A stretch of DNA of 55,586 bases, taken from contig JAPOZO010000028.1 in the NCBI GenBank assembly GCA_026706025.1, positions 1 to 55,586 of the forward strand, given 5' to 3'. The DNA comes from Candidatus Poribacteria bacterium. GTDB lineage: Bacteria; Poribacteria; WGA-4E; WGA-3G. Every line of letters starts with the position of its first letter. Position 1 is the stretch's first letter. The notes below the pieces were generated by a model, which saw nothing but the letters and a program-made list of their open reading frames with translations, made no database searches and had not been told where the DNA came from. Below are positions 24,799-32,050 of this stretch, one piece after another. The position numbers were made by a program, and so were the translations under genes.

Positions 24799-25692
24799 TT
24801 ATTCTGTTCTCTTAATCTCAACACCGGCGATATTTTCCAATACTTTGATAATCGTCCAGTTATCCTCATCGGGGTTTACTGCTTTCCCTGCTTGAAACAG
24901 TTCAAAAGCGGCACTCGCTGCAAAGAGTGGCACACCACAATCGTTTGCCATATTTTTTGCCAAACTCAGGTCTTTATACATTGTACCGATATTGCTCTGT
25001 CCCTTGAAGTTACGTGATAAAATGTTCTCCGTTGTATCCGTGAAGAGGAAATTCCCAACAACACTTGTGCTGACAACATCGCGGAGCGTTTCCGGTGCCA
25101 CACCTGCCTTTACCGCAAGCGTCAAAGCCTCAAAGATACCCGCATAAGTCGTGCCTATCAGCACTGCAAGAGCAGACTTGACAGTTTGACCCATACCGAT
25201 CTCCTCGCCAACGTGATAGATGTCCTTGCCGACTGCTGCGAGCACCGGTTTCGATGCCTCAAATGTCTCGGTTTGTACCGCTACCATCATTGTAAGCGTT
25301 CCTGCAGCTGCCCCCGGAGCACCACCACTTACAGGGGCATCAACGATGTTAACCCCTTTTGCTGTCACGAGTTCGGCGACCTCTATCACCTGTGAACGCC
25401 CGATAGTCGCTGTACAGATGACTGTAGAGCCGGGGGCAAGCCCGGTCAGCAGTCCGTCTTCACCCAAGAGCGATGCTTTAACCTGTTCAACATTCAGCAC
25501 CATAATAAAAACCGTATCTGCAGCGGCACCGAGTTCTCGCGGCGATGCAGCAGCATGCGCGCCCTCTGCTACCAACGTTTCCATCGCTTCAGGACGGACA
25601 TCATACACCGTCAATTCGTGTCCGGCTTTCAAGATGTTTCTTGACATGCCCGCCCCCATGTTCCCAACACCGATGAGTCCAACTTTTGCCAT
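24799..25692 (-). CDS. NAD(P)-dependent beta-hydroxyacid dehydrogenase (3-hydroxyisobutyrate dehydrogenase-like)
   Basis: 297 residues, usual family length. Rossmann loop VGLIGVGNMGAGMSRNIL at the N-terminus; the substrate signature DAPVSGGAPGAAAGTLT (about residue 120); and the catalytic Lys in GQTVKSALAV (about 170). Oxidises a 3-hydroxyacid such as 3-hydroxyisobutyrate, tartronate semialdehyde or a related sugar acid; substrate not resolvable. GAGGT is 7 nt before the ATG. Divergent from the TnpB element. Confidence 0.88.
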   Translation of the reverse strand: MAKVGLIGVGNMGAGMSRNILKAGHELTVYDVRPEAMETLVAEGAHAAASPRELGAAADTVFIMVLNVEQVKASLLGEDGLLTGLAPGSTVICTATIGRSQVIEVAELVTAKGVNIVDAPVSGGAPGAAAGTLTMMVAVQTETFEASKPVLAAVGKDIYHVGEEIGMGQTVKSALAVLIGTTYAGIFEALTLAVKAGVAPETLRDVVSTSVVGNFLFTDTTENILSRNFKGQSNIGTMYKDLSLAKNMANDCGVPLFAASAAFELFQAGKAVNPDEDNWTIIKVLENIAGVEIKRTE

Positions 25693-25713
25693 AAATTACC
25701 TCAAGGGAATAGT

Positions 25714-25755
25714 CGGTTTTTCCTCCCAATCCTTTAGATTTGGGAGGAAAAACCG
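25714..25755. repeat. Left-end palindrome of the TnpB element
   Basis: CGGTTTTTCCTCCCAA (25714-25729) and TTGGGAGGAAAAACCG (25740-25755) are perfect 16-bp complements around a 10-nt loop containing CCTTTAG. It lies between two divergent genes, so it is not a terminator for either. Its apical part resembles the right-end hairpin at 27195-27214, supporting a transposon end. Confidence 0.75.
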
Positions 25756-25790
25756 CCCTCGTTAATGAGACCAAACCTTTGAAAAAAGAT

Positions 25791-25819
25791 TTGATGTTCG
25801 GTTAAAAATGTAGTATAAT
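25791..25819 (+). promoter_or_regulatory. Strong sigma70-type promoter for tnpB
   Basis: TTGATG (25791-25796), 17 nt, TATAAT (25814-25819). Transcription starting about 25826 would give a leader of about 90 nt before the tnpB ATG, almost all of it in the structured region 25825-25911. Confidence 0.7.
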
Positions 25820-25824
25820 GATAG

Positions 25825-25911
25825 TATCAGGTTGGCAGACATGTCAAGCATTACCTCACGGTAATGTGTCTGCCTCTCACTTGACAGGAGATAAACCCCT
25901 GATACCTGATA
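25825..25911 (+). promoter_or_regulatory. Structured 5' leader with possible pseudoknot before tnpB
   Basis: Four complementary pairs fit in 87 nt. Outer: TATCAGG (25825-25831) with CCTGATA (25898-25904, or its direct repeat at 25905-25911). Middle: GGCAGACA (25834-25841) with TGTCTGCC (25867-25874). Inner: CATTACC (25849-25855) with GGTAATG (25860-25866), a TCAC tetraloop. Crossing: TGTCAAG (25842-25848), left unpaired between the middle and inner arms, with CTTGACA (25880-25886). The last pair would make a pseudoknot. It could act as mRNA leader, regulatory RNA or folded single-stranded DNA at the transposon left end. No known riboswitch is recognised. Confidence 0.6.
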
Positions 25912-25915
25912 TACC

Positions 25916-27207
25916 ATGAGATTGACATTTAAATATTCTGTATATCCAACACAAGAACAGGAAACAACAATAGAAAAATGGCTTGACCACCTTTGTAACC
26001 TTCAGAACTCAGCACGCCATGATAGGCTTGTTGCGTATGAGACTGAAGGTGCTTTTGTTTCTCTTGATGCCCAACAGCAACTTCTAAAAGCCGCTCGTGA
26101 AAAGTATAACGATTTTCAAGAAGTGCCTCAAGATTTTCAGAACCACGCGCTACGGAGAAATGATAAAGCGTTTGCGAATTTCCGCAGACGTTGTAAAGAA
26201 GGTGCTGCGAGAAAAGGGTATCCTCGCTACAAAACACGGGTGCGTTCTCTGACGTGGAGTCTCCGTAAATATCCGAAAGTGGTTCGTCGAAAGACCAAAG
26301 ACGTTGAGAAACAGACGATACGTGTTCGCGAGAATCCTATCCGAGAGACAGCATGGAAACACAACCGTTTGAAAGTGCCGAAGCTTGGCGAACTCAAGAT
26401 ACACATGCACCGCCCCTTCAAGGCGACCCAAAAGAAGTTACGCTCGTCAAGAAAGCCTCGGGTTGGTATGCACATATCAGTTGCGATATTGGTGATACAC
26501 CGAAAGTTGAACCGACTGACGCAATAGCCGTTGACGTAGGCAGTACACATTATTTGACAACCTCTGAAGGCGAAAAAGAGGACAACCCGCGCTGGCATCG
26601 TCAAGCAGAGGGGTTACTCCGAAAACACTCTAAAGACCTCTGTCGTAAAAAGTTAGGTAGCCACCGAAGAAAGAAACAACAACACAAACTCGCATTACAC
26701 CATGAACGAACAACAAATAGACGCAAAGACTTTATCGGGAAACTCGTCTATAAACTCTACCACCATCTGAAAAACAACGTCTTGGTCACAGAGAAATTAG
26801 GCATATCTAACATGGTAAAGAACAAACACCTCAGTAAGAGTATCAGCGATGCGTCTTGGGGGACCTTCTTTAAGTGGTGTGGAGACATAGCCGAAAGAGA
26901 CGGTTTCCATTTCCACCAAGTCGATCCCAAGAATACCTCGCAAACATGCTCCTGTTGCGGTCAGAGAGCACCGAAAAAGTTATCCTTATCGGTGAGAACC
27001 TTTAACTGTCAGTCTTGTGGCGCGTCTTTAGACCGAGACTACAATGCTGCGATAAACATACTTTTCAAGGCTGCTGCAGCCTTTCGTGGAGAGCGGTGGG
27101 TTACCTCCCTCTATGAAACGAGAAACAAGAACGAAGCACGAGATACGGGTTTGCAAGGAGCAATACAACTCACGTTGTTTGACGCGACTACAAGCCCAAG
27201 TCTTTAG
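25916..27207 (+). pseudogene. tnpB: tnpB, RNA-guided transposon endonuclease, broken by one frameshift
   Basis: TnpB/OrfB of about 430 residues in two frames. The N-terminal part (from MRLTFKYSVYPTQEQETTI) is in frame to about 26416, then continues in another frame at about 26417 (GDPKEVTLVKKASGWYAHIS) to the stop at 27205-27207. One C missing in the run CCCC at 26413-26416 explains the break (HRP-F would become HRP-LQGDP). The RuvC residues all survive downstream: Asp in IAVDVGSTH, Glu in VTEKLGI, Asp in LDRDYNAA. The zinc finger (CSCCG, CQSCG) is also intact. The protein cuts DNA guided by a right-end RNA. Recent damage, a sequence error or programmed frameshifting are all possible. The TAG stop lies in the right-end hairpin loop. 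Confidence 0.88.
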
Positions 27208-27214
27208 GCTTGGG
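27195..27214 (+). repeat. Right-end hairpin of the TnpB element (3' end of possible omega RNA)
   Basis: CCCAAG (27195-27200) pairs with CTTGGG (27209-27214) around T-CTTTAG-G, with a T-G wobble. The tnpB stop TAG sits in the loop. In studied TnpB systems the guide (omega) RNA is transcribed over the 3' end of tnpB and ends at the right element boundary; here it would cover roughly the last 150 nt of the gene, with the guide read from flanking DNA just beyond. Confidence 0.6.
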
Positions 27215-27461
27215 TAGTTGACAGAATATTGTCCAGAATTGATGCGTCCTATGCTTCTACGAAAGCACCTAAGGTTCACACTTCTTTGCCATTGTGCCTT
27301 GCAAATGCCCAGAAACAAACCGTGCTAACTGAAAATCGGTAGAGTTTACCACAAATCCTGAGAAACGTCAATCTATTTTCCGTACACGGAATTTTTACAC
27401 ATTTTTCCTCCTTTGTGCTATAATGACGCATTCATACACGAAAAAGAAGGAGCCAGAATAC

Positions 27462-28490
27462 ATGGCAGATACCATCAAAGGTGCCGTACTTGGATATGGC
27501 GCAGCATTTAATATGGGCAAAGCCCACGCAAATATGATGCAGAACACCGACGGCATTGAATGCGTCGCTGTCTGCGACATAGATCCAGAACGAACAGATG
27601 CCGCAAAAAAGGATTTCCCCGGCATTCGCACCTATAATTCAGTTGAAGCACTCAACGCCGACGACGGTGTCGATCTTATCGCCAACGTTTTACCGCATAG
27701 CTTGCACTGCGAGCCAACGGTGGCAAGCCTCAAAGCAGGCAAGCATGTTGTCGTTGAAAAACCGATGTGCGTCACAATCGCAGAAGCCACAGAAATGATT
27801 ACAACCGCCAAAGAGAATGACGTTATGTTGTCTGTTCATCACAACCGACGGTGGGATGCTGATTTCTGGACGCTTCGTGAACTCGTTCAATCCGGTATCA
27901 TCGGTAAGGTCTTTAGCGTTGAGATGTGGGGCGGGGGTTACGGAAGACCCAATCCGGATTGGTGGCGCAGCGTCAAAGCCATCTCCGGCGGGCAATTTTA
28001 TGATTGGGGCGCTCACTACCTCGACTGGCTACTCAATGTCCTTGAAGCACCGATGATTAACGTCACTGGCTTCTATCAACCGAACCTCGTCTGGGACGAT
28101 ATTACCAATGAGGACCACGTCCAAGCAATTATTCGCTTCGCTGGCGGAAAAGTAGTCGCGGATGGAGCATCGGCAAACATTCAAATGTCCAATATCGCCA
28201 AAATCGGTGGAGAGCGGTGGAAACTGCTCGGTTCACACGGCGCAATTACCTCTGCAGGCGGCGAATTTAAGGTCCTATCCGAAGTCAAAGGACACCCCAA
28301 AGAGCAAGAAGTCAGCCATCACGGTAGACCTGGACCGAGTTACTATCAGAATATCGTCGCTCATTTAAACGACGGCACGCCGTTACTCGTGACACCAGAA
28401 TCCGCTCGCCGCGTCATTGCCATCATGGATTTAGCAGAAAAGTCCGCTAAGACACATCAGGCAGAGACAGTGCCTTACGAGTTTGAATAA
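27462..28490 (+). CDS. Gfo/Idh/MocA family oxidoreductase
   Basis: 342 residues from ATG 27462, chosen because AAGGAG is 9 nt upstream; an ATG at 27423 overlaps a TATAAT box and is unlikely. N-terminal Rossmann domain (LGYGAAFNMGKAHANMMQ, VCDIDPERTDAAK), the EKPMCVT motif near residue 97 with its catalytic Lys, and a C-terminal dimerisation/substrate domain with DWGAHYLDWLL supplying the Asp/His pair. NAD(P)-dependent oxidation or reduction of a sugar or cyclitol; substrate unknown. One of three members in the window. Confidence 0.9.
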   Translation: MADTIKGAVLGYGAAFNMGKAHANMMQNTDGIECVAVCDIDPERTDAAKKDFPGIRTYNSVEALNADDGVDLIANVLPHSLHCEPTVASLKAGKHVVVEKPMCVTIAEATEMITTAKENDVMLSVHHNRRWDADFWTLRELVQSGIIGKVFSVEMWGGGYGRPNPDWWRSVKAISGGQFYDWGAHYLDWLLNVLEAPMINVTGFYQPNLVWDDITNEDHVQAIIRFAGGKVVADGASANIQMSNIAKIGGERWKLLGSHGAITSAGGEFKVLSEVKGHPKEQEVSHHGRPGPSYYQNIVAHLNDGTPLLVTPESARRVIAIMDLAEKSAKTHQAETVPYEFE

Positions 28491-28530
28491 CCGCGGCGGA
28501 ATAATCGTCAGAGGAAATAGTCATCAGTTA

Positions 28531-28705
28531 TCGGTTATCAGTTTTCAGTTAAGAGGGTTCTTGTGACAGTTGAGGTTACGGTTCAAGCAACAGCAACCCT
28601 CTTTAACTCTCACTATGAGGCAGACTGATAACTCTTAAAACTGACTGCTATGCCTTCTGACAACTGAAGATTTTTTTCAAAAAAAATCGTACTGAAAACT
28701 GATAA
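28531..28705. repeat. MITE-like nested inverted repeat
   Basis: TTATCAGTTTTCAGT (28535-28549) and ACTGAAAACTGATAA (28691-28705) are perfect 15-bp complements. Inside, GTTAAGAGGGTT (28548-28559) faces AACCCTCTTTAAC (28595-28607), and further half-copies (ACTGATAACT) occur. The 226-bp gap between the Gfo/Idh and Zn-dehydrogenase genes is essentially filled by it. A related half-motif is at 18757-18769, indicating a dispersed genomic repeat. Confidence 0.6.
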
Positions 28706-28716
28706 CTTATAAATAC

Positions 28717-29733
28717 ATGAAAGCTATTGTTTTTGAGAAAATTCAGCAATTAAGCGTCCAAGAAAAACCTATCCCGGCACTCACTGACGGAGACGTCCTC
28801 ATTCAGACGGAACTCTGCGGTATCTGCGCTTCTGACCTCGCCGCGCTGCGTGGCGATGTATCAGATTACGCACCACCCGTTGTAATGGGACACGAACTCG
28901 CAGGTGTGATTGTAGACAGCCGACACCCAGATGTCAAAGTTGGTGAACGGGTAACGGTTAACCCCATGCTCTCTTGCGGCACATGTGCCGAATGCCAGAA
29001 CGACCTTGATAAATACTGCAATACCATTGAAGGTATCGGGCACGATATTGATGGCGGCTACGCCGAATATATGCGGATGCCAAAGCACGGTGTCAATACA
29101 GGCAAACTCATTCGGGTCCCAGATAGTATACCGCACGAAGAATTGTTATTTCTCGAACCGTTGGGCTGCTGCTTGAATGCGATGCAAGAAACGCTTTTTA
29201 AGGATTCTGTCGCTATCCTCGGTGCTGGTCCCATCGGGTTACTGCTCACGCAATTGACGAAACGAGCAGGTTTAGCTACCTACGTAATGGAACCGCTGCC
29301 CCACCGTAGAACTGTCGCAGAAACACTCGGTGCCGACCTCACACTCGATACATCGCCTGAGTCGGTAGCATATCTCCAAGACATCACCAAAGGCGGCGTT
29401 GATACCGTCATCTCCGCAACAACAAACAACGCCTCGGCAATCGCATTCGCTTTTGAGATCGTCCGCAGAGGCGGATGCCTCAACTTCTTTGGGCTCGCTC
29501 CAGAAGGTGAAGAACTTCGCATCAATCTTGAAGAATTTCACTATGCGGGGCACAAACTGATGGCTTCATGGGCATTCTCCCGCGCCAGTCTTAAAGCATC
29601 CAAACAACTACTCATAGAGAAGGCACTCAATTTTGAACCCTTGTTAACCGATCGGTTCCCGATTGCCCAAGGTCTAATAGCGTTTGATAATGCCGCTGCC
29701 CAGCGCGGGGTCAAAACAGCGGTCCATCCATAA
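28717..29733 (+). CDS. Zinc-dependent alcohol/polyol dehydrogenase (MDR)
   Basis: 338 residues. Catalytic zinc residues in CGICASD (about residue 35) and GHE (about 58). The structural zinc Cys set runs from CGTCAECQND to KYC (about residues 88-102). Rossmann loop VAILGAGPIGLLLTQLTKRAG near residue 167. Closest to sorbitol/threonine dehydrogenase-type enzymes that oxidise polyols or sugars with NAD(P). GGYAEY near residue 110 is typical. Follows a Gfo/Idh gene and a repeat; no ribosome site stands out. Substrate unknown; the neighbourhood suggests sugar or cyclitol catabolism. Confidence 0.9.
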   Translation: MKAIVFEKIQQLSVQEKPIPALTDGDVLIQTELCGICASDLAALRGDVSDYAPPVVMGHELAGVIVDSRHPDVKVGERVTVNPMLSCGTCAECQNDLDKYCNTIEGIGHDIDGGYAEYMRMPKHGVNTGKLIRVPDSIPHEELLFLEPLGCCLNAMQETLFKDSVAILGAGPIGLLLTQLTKRAGLATYVMEPLPHRRTVAETLGADLTLDTSPESVAYLQDITKGGVDTVISATTNNASAIAFAFEIVRRGGCLNFFGLAPEGEELRINLEEFHYAGHKLMASWAFSRASLKASKQLLIEKALNFEPLLTDRFPIAQGLIAFDNAAAQRGVKTAVHP

Positions 29734-29931
29734 TCATCACGAATTTAAAATCGGTAAAACAGTTTACGCATCCTATTTCATTATTAAATAGTAAAAATTT
29801 TGCATAAAAATCCCTCAATAACGTACATTAAACGTTTTTTATTTGATTTAGACACGATTTTGTGGTATTTTTATATTAATGGCAAATATTAAAAACCCTT
29901 AACTATCAATCTCATTATGTAAGGAGATGTC

Positions 29932-29998
29932 AATTTCGGTGCGGTCCCAAGTTCCCAAAACTTACCACATAGGAGCGGTGAATTCGCAAGCCGAAATT
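29932..29998. repeat. Interrupted inverted repeat just upstream of nfo
   Basis: AATTTCGG-TGCG (29932-29943) faces CGCA-AG-CCGAAATT (29985-29998), 12 pairs with a 2-nt bulge, ending 13 nt before the endonuclease IV start. The rest of 29734-29931 is AT-rich with no gene. It may be a dispersed palindromic repeat or a leader hairpin limiting translation, since nfo lacks an obvious ribosome site. Confidence 0.5.
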
Positions 29999-30011
29999 TG
30001 TTATAAAAAAT

Positions 30012-30851
30012 ATGGTCCTTGGTGCACATGTATCCACTTCCGGTGGAATACACAATGCCATCAAAAATGGCACCGACCTCCAGTGCGATACAATACAAAT
30101 TTTCTTGCGAAATCCCAACCAGTGGCAAGGAAAACCTCCCACCCCAGAGATAACCGAAAAATTTAGCACAGCATGGTCAGAAGCTGACCTCGGCGATGTA
30201 ATTGTTCACGACATCCACTTGAGCAATCTCGCTTCTCCGAAAATAGATGTCCTGGAAAAATCACGCCAAGCGTTTCGTGAGCAGATGGAACTCGCGCAGC
30301 TGCTCGGTATCCGCTACATTGTCACGCACCTCGGGGCACACCTCGGCGAAGGCGAAAAATTCGGTTTAAAGCAGTTAACTGACAGTTTCGATTTTCTGTT
30401 TGAAAATACTGAGGCACCCGATGTCATGCTCCTTCTCGAAACGACTGCCGGGCAAGGTACAAATCTCGGCTACTGTTTTGAACACCTGCGAGACGTGATC
30501 GGCATGTCAAAATACCCAGACCGGTTCGGTGTCTGTTTGGATACATGCCACGTCTTTGCTGCTGGCTACGACATGCGAACTGAATCGGATTGCGAAGCGA
30601 CCTTTAACCAGTTTGATGATATCATCGGGCTTAACCGACTCAAAGCCTTTCATCTCAATGACGCGAAATCAGAATATCAGAGTCGCGTTGACAGACATGA
30701 ACACATCGGAGAGGGGAACATCGGGGCAATAGCATTCGCGTATATCCTCAACGATGCCCGATTTGCCGAAACCCCACTCATTATTGAAACACCACAGATG
30801 AAAACGATGCATGAGGTAAACCTCTCTACCTTACGGGATTTGAAGGTGTAA
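30012..30851 (+). CDS. nfo: Endonuclease IV (AP endonuclease)
   Basis: 279 residues, standard Nfo length. The zinc-site segments are all visible: GAHVSTSGGIHNAI, THLGAHLGEG, LLLETTAGQG, GVCLDTCHVFAAGYD, AFHLNDAKSE, SRVDRHEHIGEGNIG, and LIIETPQ near the end. Cleaves DNA 5' to abasic sites in base excision repair. Cytoplasmic. The ATG has no clear Shine-Dalgarno and follows a hairpin repeat. Downstream genes run in the same direction, but the 49-nt gap and change in function make a shared role doubtful. Confidence 0.95.
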   Translation: MVLGAHVSTSGGIHNAIKNGTDLQCDTIQIFLRNPNQWQGKPPTPEITEKFSTAWSEADLGDVIVHDIHLSNLASPKIDVLEKSRQAFREQMELAQLLGIRYIVTHLGAHLGEGEKFGLKQLTDSFDFLFENTEAPDVMLLLETTAGQGTNLGYCFEHLRDVIGMSKYPDRFGVCLDTCHVFAAGYDMRTESDCEATFNQFDDIIGLNRLKAFHLNDAKSEYQSRVDRHEHIGEGNIGAIAFAYILNDARFAETPLIIETPQMKTMHEVNLSTLRDLKV

Positions 30852-30900
30852 CTTGCAGACTTTCTATATCGGCGTGTAGAAAGCACCGGAGGTTGAAAGC

Positions 30901-31095
30901 GTGTCTATCGGTTTTTGGGAAGTTGCCTTTCTCATCACCCTTTTTTTCGGAATTATCATCGTGGCTCGCCTCGTCGAACGCTTTCGGACGAAACGCATCT
31001 GTCCAGAGTGCGGCTTGGCAATTTCGACACATACATCGACCTGTCCATCGTGTAAACGCAGTTTTCTGACAAAGAGTAAAGGCGGAAAGGAATAA
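30901..31095 (+). CDS. Small membrane protein with zinc ribbon
   Basis: 64 residues from GTG 30901, with GGAGG 8 nt upstream. One membrane helix (VAFLITLFFGIIIVARLV) is followed by a basic stop (ERFRTKR) and a cytoplasmic zinc ribbon CPECG...CPSCK. Function unknown. It ends 4 nt before the first HMA-fusion gene, so the three are probably one operon. A metal-related regulatory or assembly role is suggested only by that company. Confidence 0.72.
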   Translation: MSIGFWEVAFLITLFFGIIIVARLVERFRTKRICPECGLAISTHTSTCPSCKRSFLTKSKGGKE

Positions 31096-31099
31096 TACC

Positions 31100-32026
31100 A
31101 TGCAAAAAACGAAACTAAAAATCAGTGGTATGTCCTGTCAACACTGTGTCAAAACGGTCACAGACGTGTTGACAGAACTTGAAGGCGTTCAGCGCGCAAA
31201 AGTCAACCTTCGCAAAGGTGAAGCGATTGTCCATTTTGATGCCTCTCGCACCACCATCAGCAACCTCACAGAAGCAATAACAGATGCCGGTTTTGAAGCG
31301 GTAGCGAAAACCACACCTTTATCATTAAAATCAATCGGCACAATTCTAATCGTGCTTTTCAGCCTAATCGGCTGCACCGATGTCCCCTACACCGGTCCAA
31401 TGCTAACAGTTGACCACGTAGACCGCTATCTGAACTCCCTTGGTGAAGATACAATCTGTTTACAAGATGGGTTTGATTCCATCTGCATAAAAGTCGTACC
31501 GGGAAAAAGCGGCGATGCAAATGACATCATTCCTATCGTCCACGTTCACCCAACAAGCCTCATTTACATGTTCTACTACGAAAGCAAACCCATTTTGCGA
31601 GCAGAAAGGGTAATGGACACCACCCAGATTACACAGGAATTGACCGGCGAACCCATAGCAAACGACAACGCCCAAGGTATTGATAGCACTATCTTTAAAG
31701 ACTGGACCATCCAGATATATTACCCAGATTCGTTGCCAGAAGCAAATCGCGGTGCAACACCCGAAACCAGTGGACTCGACCTCAGAGTTGTCGAAGGAAT
31801 GAAAATAGGAACTGAGAAAAAAAAAGACCTTCAGATAATGAACTTTACACAAATCAACGGACTTGACAGCAGCCGTATCGCTCAATTCACCATTGAAACG
31901 GAGGCACAGGAGATAACGATCCAAGTGGATGGGTTAGTCACCGAGCATACCGCAACATTCTACATCAACGCAGATAGTGTGGCATCAAATGAAAGCACCA
32001 GTTCCCTTCAACTGCAACCGCTATAA
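31100..32026 (+). CDS. HMA (heavy-metal-associated) domain fused to an internal lipoprotein-like signal and envelope domain
   Basis: 308 residues. Residues 1-68 form a CopZ/MerP-type HMA domain with ISGMSCQHCVKTV (Cys13 and Cys16 bind soft metals). Residues 74-92, LSLKSIGTILIVLFSLIGC, look exactly like a lipoprotein signal with lipobox LIGC. The rest is a soluble domain (YTGPMLTVDHVDRY, PTSLIYMFYYESKPILRAER, a beta-rich end) with no known family. No ATG, GTG or TTG suits a separate lipoprotein, so the fusion is real as read. Predicted topology: metal domain in the cytoplasm, remainder outside. The next gene has the same design. AAGGAA precedes the ATG. Confidence 0.82.
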   Translation: MQKTKLKISGMSCQHCVKTVTDVLTELEGVQRAKVNLRKGEAIVHFDASRTTISNLTEAITDAGFEAVAKTTPLSLKSIGTILIVLFSLIGCTDVPYTGPMLTVDHVDRYLNSLGEDTICLQDGFDSICIKVVPGKSGDANDIIPIVHVHPTSLIYMFYYESKPILRAERVMDTTQITQELTGEPIANDNAQGIDSTIFKDWTIQIYYPDSLPEANRGATPETSGLDLRVVEGMKIGTEKKKDLQIMNFTQINGLDSSRIAQFTIETEAQEITIQVDGLVTEHTATFYINADSVASNESTSSLQLQPL

Positions 32027-32050
32027 TAGCCGCCGCGAAGGAGTAACGTC

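Larger units (their letters stand above)
25714..27214 (+). mobile_element. IS200/IS605-type TnpB-only element (IS1341-like)
   Basis: The interval runs from a left palindrome (25714-25755) to a right hairpin (27195-27214). Both have the core CCCAA..CTTTAG..TTGGG in the same orientation, as expected of IS200/IS605 ends rather than inverted terminal repeats. It holds only tnpB; no Y1 transposase tnpA is found, so movement would need one in trans. Exact cleavage sites are not determinable by eye; TTAC (25696-25699) and TTGAC (27218-27222) flank the hairpins, but pairing them is speculative. A promoter and a structured leader precede tnpB. Confidence 0.7.

Noticed and set aside
25714-25755. The 16-bp palindrome as a rho-independent terminator
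   Set aside because: It lies between two divergently transcribed genes, so nothing would terminate there; its apex matches the right-end hairpin of the TnpB element.
25825-25911. The leader before tnpB as an HDV-like ribozyme
   Set aside because: The strand order is similar, but the inner hairpin is too long, there is no P4-like helix, and no clear catalytic-C segment is seen. It is kept only as an unclassified structure.
28531-28705. Repeated short motifs as a CRISPR array
   Set aside because: The repeats are inverted and nested rather than regularly spaced direct repeats, and no cas gene is present.
29927-30166. A 79-codon frame overlapping the start of nfo
   Set aside because: AAGGAG is immediately adjacent to the ATG with no spacing, and the product has no coding character; nfo in the other frame is certain.
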